A stretch of 23,783 nt of DNA. Origin: an uncultured Acetobacteraceae bacterium (GTDB taxonomy: Bacteria; Pseudomonadota; Alphaproteobacteria; Acetobacterales; Acetobacteraceae). The position numbers were made by a program, and so were the translations under genes. Below are positions 1-6,916 of the stretch, one piece after another (within the stretch, counting starts at the first letter, position 1; each line of letters starts with the position of its first letter). Below the pieces are notes generated by a model that was not told the DNA's origin, did no database searches, and saw only the letters and a program-made list of their open reading frames with translations. The stretch lies in contig CALGVL010000051.1 in assembly GCA_937930165.1 (NCBI GenBank), positions 1 to 23,783 on the forward strand, given 5' to 3'.

Positions 1-977
1 CCGGCCTTGCGGAAGCGGGGGCCTGCAGCTTCAAGCTCTCCACTTATGAATATGACCCGGTCCGCTTCCCGCGCATCGACCACCCCACCATGGTCGCCGC
101 CTTCCGGGAGATCGCCAAGACCGGCCTGATGGTCGCCGTCCATAACGAGGACCAGGAATTGGTCGTCCGCCTGACCGAGGAAGCCAGGGCCGCCGGCCGC
201 ACCGACCCGATCATGCATTGCCGCACCCGCCCACCCCTGGCAGAGAGCATGGCGGACCTGGAGATCTTCGAGATCGGGCTGGAGACGGGCGCGCATGTCC
301 ATATCGCCCATTCCTCCCTGGCCCGCGGCTTCGAGATCGCGGAGGTCTTCCGCCGCATGGGCGGCAAGGCCACCGGCGAGGCCTGCATCCAGTATCTCTG
401 CATGACGGAGGAGGACATCGTCCGGCTGGAAGGCTTCGGGAAGTGCAACCCACCCTTCCGCAGCGCTGCCGAGGTGGAGCGGATGTGGGGCGCCTTCCAG
501 GCGGGCAAGATCGCCTATGTCTCCACCGACCACGCCCCCTGGCCACGGGAGAAGAAGATCTACACCGGCGACATCTTCGCCCCCGGCGCAGGGCTGACCG
601 GATTGCAGAGCTTCGCGCCGCTGATGTTCACCCTGCTGGCCGAGCGTGGGCTGTCGCCCACCCTCATGGCCCGCTACTGCGCCGAGCGCCCGGCCCGCTT
701 CCACGGGCTCTTCCCGAAGAAGGGCGCGATCCGCATCGGCTCCGACGCCGACCTGCTGGTGCTGGAGAAGGGCGATTTCGTCTTCGACGCCCGCGACATC
801 CGCGACCGCGAGGATGCGCGCTGGTCCCCCTATGACGGCCGGGCCATGAAGGCCCGCGTCGCCGCCACCTATCTGCGCGGCCGCTGCATCTGGGACGGGA
901 AGCAGGTGCTGGCGAAGCCCGGTACCGGCCGCTTCGTGCCCCGGCAGCATCGCGACACCTATCTCGGAGAGGACTGA
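1..977 (+). CDS. Hydantoinase/dihydropyrimidinase-like cyclic amidohydrolase, 5'-truncated
   Basis: The gene enters from the left edge and is open in frame from base 3; about 325 C-terminal residues are visible. It belongs to the metal-dependent cyclic amidohydrolases (hydantoinase, dihydropyrimidinase, allantoinase), which open cyclic amide rings. Visible family marks in order: FKLSTYE, whose Lys is at the position of the carboxylated metal-bridging lysine; VAVHNEDQ and IAHSS, which supply metal-binding histidines; and STDHAPW, with the catalytic Asp. The C-terminal half has the usual small beta-domain segment (GSDADLLVLEKGDF). The stop lies 3 bp before an N-carbamoyl-D-amino-acid hydrolase, the next enzyme of hydantoin degradation, which favours D-hydantoinase over allantoinase. 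Substrate preference cannot be read from sequence alone, and the N-terminus lies outside the window. Confidence 0.88.
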   Translation, partial: GLAEAGACSFKLSTYEYDPVRFPRIDHPTMVAAFREIAKTGLMVAVHNEDQELVVRLTEEARAAGRTDPIMHCRTRPPLAESMADLEIFEIGLETGAHVHIAHSSLARGFEIAEVFRRMGGKATGEACIQYLCMTEEDIVRLEGFGKCNPPFRSAAEVERMWGAFQAGKIAYVSTDHAPWPREKKIYTGDIFAPGAGLTGLQSFAPLMFTLLAERGLSPTLMARYCAERPARFHGLFPKKGAIRIGSDADLLVLEKGDFVFDARDIRDREDARWSPYDGRAMKARVAATYLRGRCIWDGKQVLAKPGTGRFVPRQHRDTYLGED

Positions 978-980
978 CCC

Positions 981-1928
981 ATGCCGCGCCGCTTGCGCGT
1001 CGCCGGGGCCCAGATGGGCCCCACCCAGCGCGCCGACACCCGCGCCAGGACCCTCGGCCGCCTGATCGCCCTGCTGGAGCAGTCCGCGGCACAGGGGGCG
1101 GAGCTGGTGGTCTTCCCGGAGCTCGCCCTCACCACCTTCTTCCCGCGCTGGTGGATGGACGAGTCCGATCCGGAACTGCTGGCCTGCTTCGAGCGGTCCA
1201 TGCCCAACCCGCAGGTGCAGCCGCTCTTCGACCGGGCGCGCGCGCTCGGGGTTGGCTTCTATCTCGGCTATGCGGAGCTGACGCCGGAGGGCAGGCGCTT
1301 CAACAGCGCCGTCACCGTGGGGCCGGACGGCACCATCCTCGGCAAGTACCGCAAGGTGCACCTGCCGGGCTCGAAGGAGTTCCGGCCGGGGCAGGAATAC
1401 CAGCAGCTTGAGAAGAAGTATTTCGAGTATGGCGATCTCGGCTTCCCTGCCTTCCGCGGGCCGGAATCCTGGAACACCCCCATCCTCGGCATGCTGATCT
1501 GCAACGACCGGCGCTGGCCGGAAGCCTGGCGGGTGCTGGGCCTGCAGGGGGTGGAGCTGGTGCTGATCGGCTACAATTCCGCTGCCTACGACCCGAATGG
1601 CGGCACGGCGGAGGATGCGAAGCTGCGCACCTTCCATTCCACCCTCGCCGTCCAGGCCAATGCCTATATGAACGCGACCTGGGCCGTGTCGGTGGCGAAG
1701 GCAGGGGTGGAGGACGGCTCCGGCCTCATCGGCGGCTCCTGCATCGTGGATCCCAACGGGCTGGTCGTGGCCCAGGCGAGGACGCTGGAGGATGAGGTGA
1801 TCGTCGCCGATGTCGACTTCGACGCCTGCCGCCAGGGCAAGGAGAAGATGTTCAATTTCGCCGCCCACCGCCGGCCGCAATGGTACCGGCCGATCGTCGA
1901 GCAGGTCGGCGCGATCGCACCGGACTGA
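981..1928 (+). CDS. N-carbamoyl-D-amino-acid hydrolase, copy 1 (nitrilase superfamily)
   Basis: The 315-residue protein closely matches the Agrobacterium D-carbamoylase family in length and motifs. These enzymes hydrolyse N-carbamoyl-D-amino acids to D-amino acid, CO2 and ammonia in the cytosol. The nitrilase-superfamily triad is complete: Glu47 in FPELALTTFFPRW, Lys125 in KYRKVHLPG and Cys174 in LICNDRRWPEAWR. The ATG follows a GGAGAGGA site at 966-973 and starts 3 bp after the hydantoinase stop, so the two are almost certainly cotranscribed. It has a close paralogue 1.7 kb downstream and shares a 49-base identical stretch with it around the catalytic cysteine. Family assignment is firm; the preferred side chain is unknown. 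Confidence 0.93.
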   Translation: MPRRLRVAGAQMGPTQRADTRARTLGRLIALLEQSAAQGAELVVFPELALTTFFPRWWMDESDPELLACFERSMPNPQVQPLFDRARALGVGFYLGYAELTPEGRRFNSAVTVGPDGTILGKYRKVHLPGSKEFRPGQEYQQLEKKYFEYGDLGFPAFRGPESWNTPILGMLICNDRRWPEAWRVLGLQGVELVLIGYNSAAYDPNGGTAEDAKLRTFHSTLAVQANAYMNATWAVSVAKAGVEDGSGLIGGSCIVDPNGLVVAQARTLEDEVIVADVDFDACRQGKEKMFNFAAHRRPQWYRPIVEQVGAIAPD

Positions 1929-1936
1929 GCCGGGCC

Positions 1937-2653
1937 ATGCCACGCTCCCCCTGGTGGCGGCAGGGATCCGTGCCGCCGGCACAGGCGCCGCAGCCACCGC
2001 CGGCCCGCGCCAGGGCACCCCTCGGCGGGAGCATGGCGCTGGTCCTGATGCTCGCGGTGGCGCTGCTGGCCGGGGCAGGAACTCTGTGGTGGCTGGAGCG
2101 GGCCGCCGGACCGGGCCCCTATGCCAGCGGCGGCACCATGCCGGCCTGGGAGGTCTGCTTCACCCCGGGCGGCAACTGCACGGAGCTGATCGTGCGGGAG
2201 ATCGGCCAGGCGCAGCGGCAGGTGCTGGTGCAGGCCTACAGCTTCACCTCGCCGCCGATCGCCCAGGCCCTGGTCGCGGCGAAGCGGCGCGGCATCGAGG
2301 TGCAGGTCATCCTCGACAAGTCCCAGCTGACCGAGCGCTACGGGTCCGGCGACTTCCTCTCCCATGCCGGCATCCCGGTGCTGATCGACGATCCGCCGGG
2401 GCTCGCCCACAACAAGGTCATGGTGATCGACGGGCAGAAGGTCATCACCGGCAGTTTCAATTTCACCCGCGCGGCCCAGGACCGGAACGCGGAGAACGTT
2501 CTGATCCTGCGCGACGAGGCCTTGGCAGCGGGCTACGCCGCGAATTGGGAACGGCGCCGCGCCGTCTCGATCCCCTATCGCCAGGCGCTGGAATCCCTGC
2601 CTTCCAGCACCGAGCCGAATTCGCCCAAGCGGGCGCTGAACAACATCTTCTGA
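1937..2653 (+). CDS. Membrane-anchored Nuc-type phospholipase D family nuclease
   Basis: The 238-residue protein has one HKD motif: HNKVMVID (His158, Lys160, Asp165), followed by TGSFNFTRAAQDRNAEN. This is typical of single-motif PLD nucleases of the Nuc type, which dimerise to form one active site and cleave DNA or RNA phosphodiesters. A hydrophobic segment at about residues 33-52 follows a Pro/Arg-rich head, so the catalytic part is probably anchored at the outer face of the inner membrane or released to the periplasm. The start at 1937 is 8 bp after the carbamoylase stop; an alternative ATG at 2033, directly before the hydrophobic segment, would give a normal signal-anchor protein. Its position between two carbamoylase genes is functionally unexplained. 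A cardiolipin-synthase-like role is unlikely, since those enzymes carry two HKD motifs. Confidence 0.86.
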   Translation: MPRSPWWRQGSVPPAQAPQPPPARARAPLGGSMALVLMLAVALLAGAGTLWWLERAAGPGPYASGGTMPAWEVCFTPGGNCTELIVREIGQAQRQVLVQAYSFTSPPIAQALVAAKRRGIEVQVILDKSQLTERYGSGDFLSHAGIPVLIDDPPGLAHNKVMVIDGQKVITGSFNFTRAAQDRNAENVLILRDEALAAGYAANWERRRAVSIPYRQALESLPSSTEPNSPKRALNNIF

Positions 2654-2667
2654 CGGAGACCTCCGCC

Positions 2668-3642
2668 ATGCCCCGCCGCCTCACCCTCGCCGCCGCGCAG
2701 CTTGGCCCCATCCAGAAGGCGGAGGGCCGCGATGTGGCGGTCGGCCGCATGGTCCGGCTGATGGAGACGGCGCATAAGCGCGGCGCAGAGGTGGTGGTCT
2801 ACCCGGAACTGGCCCTGACCACCTTCTTCCCGCGCTGGTACGAGGAGGACATCGCCCGCGCCGACCATTGGTTCGAGACGGCGCTGCCCTCCCCCGCCAC
2901 GGCGCCCCTGTTCGAGGCGGCGCGGAAATACGGCATCGGCTTCCATCTCGGCTATGCGGAGAAGACGCCGGAAGGGCGCCGCTTCAACACCGCGGTCTAT
3001 GTCCATCCCAGCGGCGAGATCGTCCTGAAATACCGCAAGGTGCACCTGCCCGGTCATGCGGAATACGACCCGCAGCGCAAGGTGCAGCATCTGGAGAAGC
3101 GGTATTTCGAGGTCGGCGATCTGGGCTTCCCCGTGGTCCGTGCCCCGGTCGGGCAGAACCAGGTCAATATCGGCATGCTGATCTGCAACGACCGGCGCTG
3201 GCCGGAAGCCTGGCGGGTACTCGGGCTGCAGCAGGTCGAGCTGGTGATGCTCGGCTACAACACGCCCAGCCTGAACATGGAGAATCGCGGCTTCGAGGCG
3301 CATCATCTGCGCGTCTTCCACAGCCACCTCTCGGTGCAGGCGGGCTGCTACCAGAATGCCTGTTTCGCCGCCGCCGTCGCCAAGGCGGGGACGGAGGACG
3401 GGCACGAGCTCTTCGGCCATTCCATCATCGTGAACCCGCAGGGCGAGATCATGGCCCAGGCGACGAGTTGGGACGACGAGTTGATCGTCGCGGATTGCGA
3501 CCTGGAGATGTGCCGCCTCGGCCGCACCACCATCTTCGACTTCGCCCGCCACCGCCGGCCGGAGGCCTATGGGCGCATCACCGCGCAGGTGGGTAGCGAG
3601 CCGCCGGCGGAGTGGGCGCTGCCCGCGAAGGCGGCGGAGTAG
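2668..3642 (+). CDS. N-carbamoyl-D-amino-acid hydrolase, copy 2 (nitrilase superfamily)
   Basis: The 324-residue paralogue of the carbamoylase at 981-1928 has all three catalytic residues: Glu47 (YPELALTTFFPRW), Lys124 (KYRKVHLPG) and Cys173 (LICNDRRWPEAWR). The ATG at 2668 was chosen because GGAGA lies 9 bp upstream, the gene follows the nuclease stop by 14 bp, and the first residues (MPRRLTLAAAQLGP) align with the first copy; the frame is open much further upstream but that part is not protein-like. Between the triad residues the copies differ clearly, for example in the segment before the cysteine (VGQNQVN against PESWNTP) and after it (NTPSLNMEN against NSAAYDPN). This suggests different side-chain preferences rather than a recent duplicate. 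Cytosolic role as for copy 1. Confidence 0.93.
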   Translation: MPRRLTLAAAQLGPIQKAEGRDVAVGRMVRLMETAHKRGAEVVVYPELALTTFFPRWYEEDIARADHWFETALPSPATAPLFEAARKYGIGFHLGYAEKTPEGRRFNTAVYVHPSGEIVLKYRKVHLPGHAEYDPQRKVQHLEKRYFEVGDLGFPVVRAPVGQNQVNIGMLICNDRRWPEAWRVLGLQQVELVMLGYNTPSLNMENRGFEAHHLRVFHSHLSVQAGCYQNACFAAAVAKAGTEDGHELFGHSIIVNPQGEIMAQATSWDDELIVADCDLEMCRLGRTTIFDFARHRRPEAYGRITAQVGSEPPAEWALPAKAAE

Positions 3643-3687
3643 GCGGCCCGGCCCCCGCCCGGCCGGAAACCGGAGGAGGATCCCCCC

Positions 3688-3978
3688 ATGCGTGCCGTCC
3701 TTGTCCTGCTCCTTCTCGCCTCCCTCTCTCCCGCGGCGGCGCAGACGCCGGCCGAACGCGCCTCCCGCAGCCTGGAGCGGGATGTGGCGCGGGACCGCCT
3801 TCTCGATGCCGCGCGCGACGCCCGTGGCGATCCCCGTCCGCAGCAGCCGGGGATCGAGATATTCCAGCAGCAGCGCCAGAGCTTTCAGCCGGATGTCGGC
3901 AGGCCGGAGGAGACGGCAAGCTCCCGGCCGAGCGGCACGCGCGGCAGCACCAGCATGGGCCAGAACCCGCAACGATAG
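3688..3978 (+). CDS. Small secreted protein, unknown function
   Basis: The 96-residue product begins with a clear Sec signal peptide (MRAVLVLLLLASLSPAAAQ, cleavage likely after AAA or AAQ). The mature part is short, polar and rich in Arg, Gln, Pro and Ser, with no cysteine, and probably largely disordered. A strong GGAGGAGG site at 3672-3679 sits 8 bp before the ATG. It lies 45 bp after the second carbamoylase and could be the last gene of that operon. I do not recognise a family. The signal peptide and ribosome binding site make it a credible gene; the function is open. Confidence 0.62.
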   Translation: MRAVLVLLLLASLSPAAAQTPAERASRSLERDVARDRLLDAARDARGDPRPQQPGIEIFQQQRQSFQPDVGRPEETASSRPSGTRGSTSMGQNPQR

Positions 3979-4181
3979 CAGCGCCCCCCCTGCCGGTTGG
4001 CCATATCGGGTGGGAGGCCGCCCCTCCTGGTCATGGGCACCTCCCCGCGGCGCGGAGGTCGGCCGGTTCCAATGGAATGCGATTCCTTCGGCGCCGGAGC
4101 CGTTCGCCGATCCGGCAGGGCCGGCTCCGCGCGCCGGGCGCGGTCATACGGCGGCATGGGCGGAAGGTGATGCGGCCGCCC

Positions 4182-4394
4182 TCAATCGGCCGGGGCGTCC
4201 GCCACCCGGCCCAGCCGCCCGAGCGCGGCGGAGAGCTGCGGCAGCAGCGCCGGCTCCCGCACCGCGCGGGCCAGCGCCGCTTCCAGCAATTCCGACGCGC
4301 CTTCATAGGCGGCGGGCTCCGCCGCGCCGCGGTCCGGACGGGCCTGGGCCATCAGGCCGAGGGTCGTGCCCACCAGCAGGACCCCACGCGGCAT
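4182..4394 (-). CDS. Small ORF translationally coupled to the racemase, unknown function
   Basis: This possible 70-residue protein starts at an ATG that overlaps the stop codon of the racemase (TGATG at 4396-4392), an arrangement typical of translational coupling. The sequence is Ala/Leu/Arg-rich and looks mostly helical (EGASELLEAALARAVREPALLPQLSAALGRL), with a short hydrophobic start (GVLLVGTTLGLMAQ). No motif or family is recognised. In such GC-rich DNA an open frame of this size can occur by chance, so the overlap is the main support. Confidence 0.45.
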   Translation of the reverse strand: MPRGVLLVGTTLGLMAQARPDRGAAEPAAYEGASELLEAALARAVREPALLPQLSAALGRLGRVADAPAD

Positions 4395-5068
4395 CAGGCC
4401 GCCACCTGCCGCGGCAGGGCGCGCCCGCCCTGGGTGGCGAGCAGCGCCATGGCGCCGGCGGCTTGGCAGGGCTCGATGACCGGAACGCCGGCGGCATCCT
4501 CGGCGGCACGGACATGGCCGGCCAGGCCGGCGCAGCCCAGGATGACCGCCTCCGCGCCCTGGGACACCAGGGTTCTCGCCGCCTCCTGAATGCGGGCGCG
4601 GGGGGCGACGGGGTCGGTCAGCACCTCCATGGGGAGGTTCAGCGGCTCATAGCCGGCGAGCCGTGCCTCCACCCCCATGGCCTGCAGGATGCGGCGCTGG
4701 CGGGGGCGGCTGGTTTCCATGAAGGCAATGATGCCGAAGCGTTCCGCGCGGGTCAGCGCCGCGGCCACGGCGCAGCGGAGCATGCCCAGCACCGGCCTGT
4801 CCGTCGCCATCCGCACCGCCTCCAGCCCCGGATCGGAGACGCAGGCGATGACATAGGCAGCCGCCTTCTCCCGCTCCACCAGGCGGCAGAGCGGCTCCGC
4901 CACCCCGTACCAGTCCCGCCAGGTGACGATGGCGGGCGGGCCTTCCGCCAGCCGCGTCACCTCGAAGCGGGGCAGGCCGGGGGCCTCGAAGGGCGCCAGG
5001 GCGGCGGCGATCCCCTGGGTGCAGGAGACCGAGCTATTCGGGTTGATGACCAGGATGCGCTCGACCAT
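4394..5068 (-). CDS. Asp/Glu/hydantoin racemase family protein
   Basis: The 224-residue protein begins with ILVINPNSS, the hallmark N-terminus of hydantoin racemases. It has the two cysteines that act as acid and base on opposite faces of the substrate: Cys76 in ACVSDPGLEAVR and Cys179 in VILGCAGL. In the hydantoin pathway this enzyme interconverts L- and D-5-substituted hydantoins so that the D-selective hydrolases can consume both. The start at 5068 was chosen over more upstream possibilities because family members begin just before this motif. It faces the carbamoylase operon from the opposite strand and is the likely third activity of the pathway. Related families (aspartate racemase, maleate isomerase, AroM) are less likely given the neighbours. 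Confidence 0.85.
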   Translation of the reverse strand: MVERILVINPNSSVSCTQGIAAALAPFEAPGLPRFEVTRLAEGPPAIVTWRDWYGVAEPLCRLVEREKAAAYVIACVSDPGLEAVRMATDRPVLGMLRCAVAAALTRAERFGIIAFMETSRPRQRRILQAMGVEARLAGYEPLNLPMEVLTDPVAPRARIQEAARTLVSQGAEAVILGCAGLAGHVRAAEDAAGVPVIEPCQAAGAMALLATQGGRALPRQVAA

Positions 5069-5138
5069 CACGGCAGCCTCGCGCGGTTCCGGTCCGGAGC
5101 GCAAGCCCCGCGGGGAACGCGGGACTGTGATGCGGCGC

Positions 5139-5167
5139 TTGTCCTTCGGGCATGGAAAGACGATATT
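5139..5167 (+). promoter_or_regulatory. Possible sigma-70-type promoter for the DUF983 gene
   Basis: TTGTCC (5139-5144) and GATATT (5162-5167) are separated by 17 bp, each matching the consensus at four of six positions. They sit about 90 bp upstream of the DUF983 start, in the 188-bp gap between divergent genes. This is a by-eye match only. Confidence 0.3.
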
Positions 5168-5256
5168 GCAACGCACAATCGGCATGGGCCGCTCCGGCAG
5201 GCTTTCCGGTAGCCCGCGACCACGCCGTACCAAAACCAATCCCGGAGGATTGCCGG

Positions 5257-5697
5257 ATGAAATGGGAGCCCGAACGCTCCGCCAAGGCCCTGCCCTATAC
5301 CCAGCCGCTCTGGGTGTCGATGCGACGGGGCCTGCACAACCGCTGCCCGGTCTGCGGCGAGGGCCATGTCTTCGACGGCTTCCTGAAGGTCGTTCCGGAA
5401 TGCTCGCATTGCGGCGCGCCGCTTGGCCGGCTGCGGGCGGATGACGCCCCGCCCTACTTCACCATCTTCATCGCCGGCCACCTGCTGGTGCCGCTCGCCC
5501 TGTGGGTGGAGAAGGCCTATGAGCCGGCGATGTGGCTGCACATGGTGGTGTGGCTGCCGCTCTTCACCCTCCTCTGCACCCTGATGCTGCGGCCGGTGAA
5601 GGGGGCGGTGGTCGGCTGGATGACATCCCTCGGCTTCATGGGGGAGGAGCCCATGCCCGTGCCCGATCCTGACCCGTTCCGAGGAAGGGATGGCTGA
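5257..5697 (+). CDS. DUF983 family membrane protein with zinc-ribbon-like cysteines
   Basis: The 146-residue protein has the DUF983 layout: an N-terminal pair of CxxC motifs (CPVCGEG and CSHCGAPL) like a zinc ribbon, then two hydrophobic helices (about YFTIFIAGHLLVPLALWV and MWLHMVVWLPLFTLLCTL) and a short C-terminal tail. Biochemical function of the family is unknown; it is common in alphaproteobacteria. The start at 5257 has CGGAGGA 7 bp upstream. Its stop lies inside the start of the UPF0262 gene (8-bp overlap), so the two are translationally coupled. Confidence 0.9.
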   Translation: MKWEPERSAKALPYTQPLWVSMRRGLHNRCPVCGEGHVFDGFLKVVPECSHCGAPLGRLRADDAPPYFTIFIAGHLLVPLALWVEKAYEPAMWLHMVVWLPLFTLLCTLMLRPVKGAVVGWMTSLGFMGEEPMPVPDPDPFRGRDG

Positions 5698-6205
5698 AGC
5701 GGCGACCGTGCCGGCGGCAAGGGAAGCGGCGATGGCCGGTCCGCGCCGCCTGGCGCGGATTGAATTGCCGGATGCCACCCCTCTGCCCTCCCCCTATGCG
5801 GAGGCGGACCGGAACCAAGCCGTCGCCGACCTGCTGGCAGGCAACCGTTTCGACCCGCAGGGCGTTCCGGGCGGCCCCTTCGTACTGCATCTCTGCGTGC
5901 GGGAGGGGCGCCTGGCCTTCGACATCCGCGATGCGGCGGATGTGCCGGTGCGCGCCATCGTCCTCGCCCTCGGCCCCTTCCGCCGCCTCATCAAGGACTA
6001 CCACCTGATCGTGGAAAGCCATGAGCGGGCGGTGATGGAGGGCAGCATGGAAGCCCGCATCCAGGCCATCGACATGGGCCGGCGCGGGCTGCACAACGAG
6101 GGTGCGGCGCTGCTGCTGCAACGGCTGGAAGGCCGCATCGGCATGGATTTCGAAACCGCCCGGCGTCTCTTCACCCTGGTCTGCGCACTGCACCAGCGGA
6201 TGTAG
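5690..6205 (+). CDS. UPF0262 family protein
   Basis: The 171-residue protein matches the alphaproteobacterial UPF0262 family, whose conserved blocks are all visible: FVLHLCVREGRLAFDI, GPFRRLIKDYHLI, IQAIDMGRRGLHNEGA and DFETARRLFTLVCALH. The function of the family is unknown. No signal peptide or membrane segment is seen, so it should be cytosolic. Its start overlaps the DUF983 stop, with a GAGGAAGG site just upstream. A second in-frame ATG at 5732 (MAGPRRLARIEL) would give a length nearer the usual family size and is an alternative start. Confidence 0.9.
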   Translation: MAEAATVPAAREAAMAGPRRLARIELPDATPLPSPYAEADRNQAVADLLAGNRFDPQGVPGGPFVLHLCVREGRLAFDIRDAADVPVRAIVLALGPFRRLIKDYHLIVESHERAVMEGSMEARIQAIDMGRRGLHNEGAALLLQRLEGRIGMDFETARRLFTLVCALHQRM

Positions 6206-6214
6206 CCGGTTGCC

Positions 6215-6832
6215 ATGCAGGCGACACAGGCCCAGGCCGATGCCGGGTTCCGGCGCGCCGTCCTGTGCGTGGCGTTGCTCAATTTGGGCTATTTCGGGGT
6301 CGAATTCGGGGTGGCGGTCGCCATCGGCTCGGTCTCGCTCTTCGCCGACAGCGTGGACTTCCTGGAGGATGCCTCGGTCAATCTGCTCATCCTCGCGGCG
6401 CTCGGCTGGGGGGCGGTGGCGCGGGCGCGGCTGGGCATGGGGCTGGCCGGCATCCTGTTGATCCCCGGCCTGGCGACGCTCTGGACCGCCTGGGGCAAGT
6501 TCAGCCTGCCGGTGCCGCCAGCGCCGGTGCCGCTCTCCCTGGCCGGCACGGGAGCGCTGCTGGTCAACCTGGCCTGCGCCGTGATGCTCGTCCGCTTCCG
6601 CACCCATCAGGGCAGCCTCACCCGGGCCGCCTTCCTCTCGGCGCGCAACGATGCCATCGCCAATATCGCCATCATCGCCGCAGGCTTCGTGACCGCCTTC
6701 ACCAGTTCCATCTGGCCGGATCTGGTCGTGGGCTTCGGGATCGCCGCCATGAATGCGGATGCGGCGCGGGAGGTCTGGCAGGCTGCCCGCGCCGAGCACC
6801 GGGCCGCCAGGGCCGGGACACTCCAGCCCTGA
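6215..6832 (+). CDS. Short CDF-like (cation efflux family) membrane protein
   Basis: The 205-residue protein resembles the membrane half of cation diffusion facilitators, which exchange Zn, Co, Fe or Mn for protons. About six hydrophobic helices are visible. The second carries ADSVDFLEDAS, with Asp48 and Asp52 in a DxxxD metal site. The fifth carries SARNDAIANIAIIAAG, with Asp146 but Ser142 where the second site normally has His or Asp. The cytosolic C-terminal metal-binding domain is absent. It starts 9 bp after UPF0262 and is probably in the same operon. It may be a divergent transporter with altered metal choice; transport itself is not proven. Confidence 0.75.
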   Translation: MQATQAQADAGFRRAVLCVALLNLGYFGVEFGVAVAIGSVSLFADSVDFLEDASVNLLILAALGWGAVARARLGMGLAGILLIPGLATLWTAWGKFSLPVPPAPVPLSLAGTGALLVNLACAVMLVRFRTHQGSLTRAAFLSARNDAIANIAIIAAGFVTAFTSSIWPDLVVGFGIAAMNADAAREVWQAARAEHRAARAGTLQP

Positions 6833-6916
6833 GGCGCGGCGCCTCCCCATTTCCCCCGGATCTGGTAGGGAGGGCCCGATCCCGGCCCGCGCGGCGCCAT
6901 TGCGGAAAGGCCCATC

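Noticed and set aside
1810..2667. N-terminal extension of the second carbamoylase
   Set aside because: The frame is open, but this part overlaps the first carbamoylase and the nuclease, is Arg/Gly/Ala-rich, and family members start at the equivalent of 2668.
4067..4086. Alternating TTCC/GGAA half-sites
   Set aside because: Short dyads with 3-base loops in a gap with no gene start nearby; too short to call an operator.
3885..4157. A 90-codon minus-strand frame containing RCYRCGFW
   Set aside because: It overlaps the better supported small secreted protein, has no good ribosome site, and is basic and low in hydrophobic core residues; the CxxC is probably chance.
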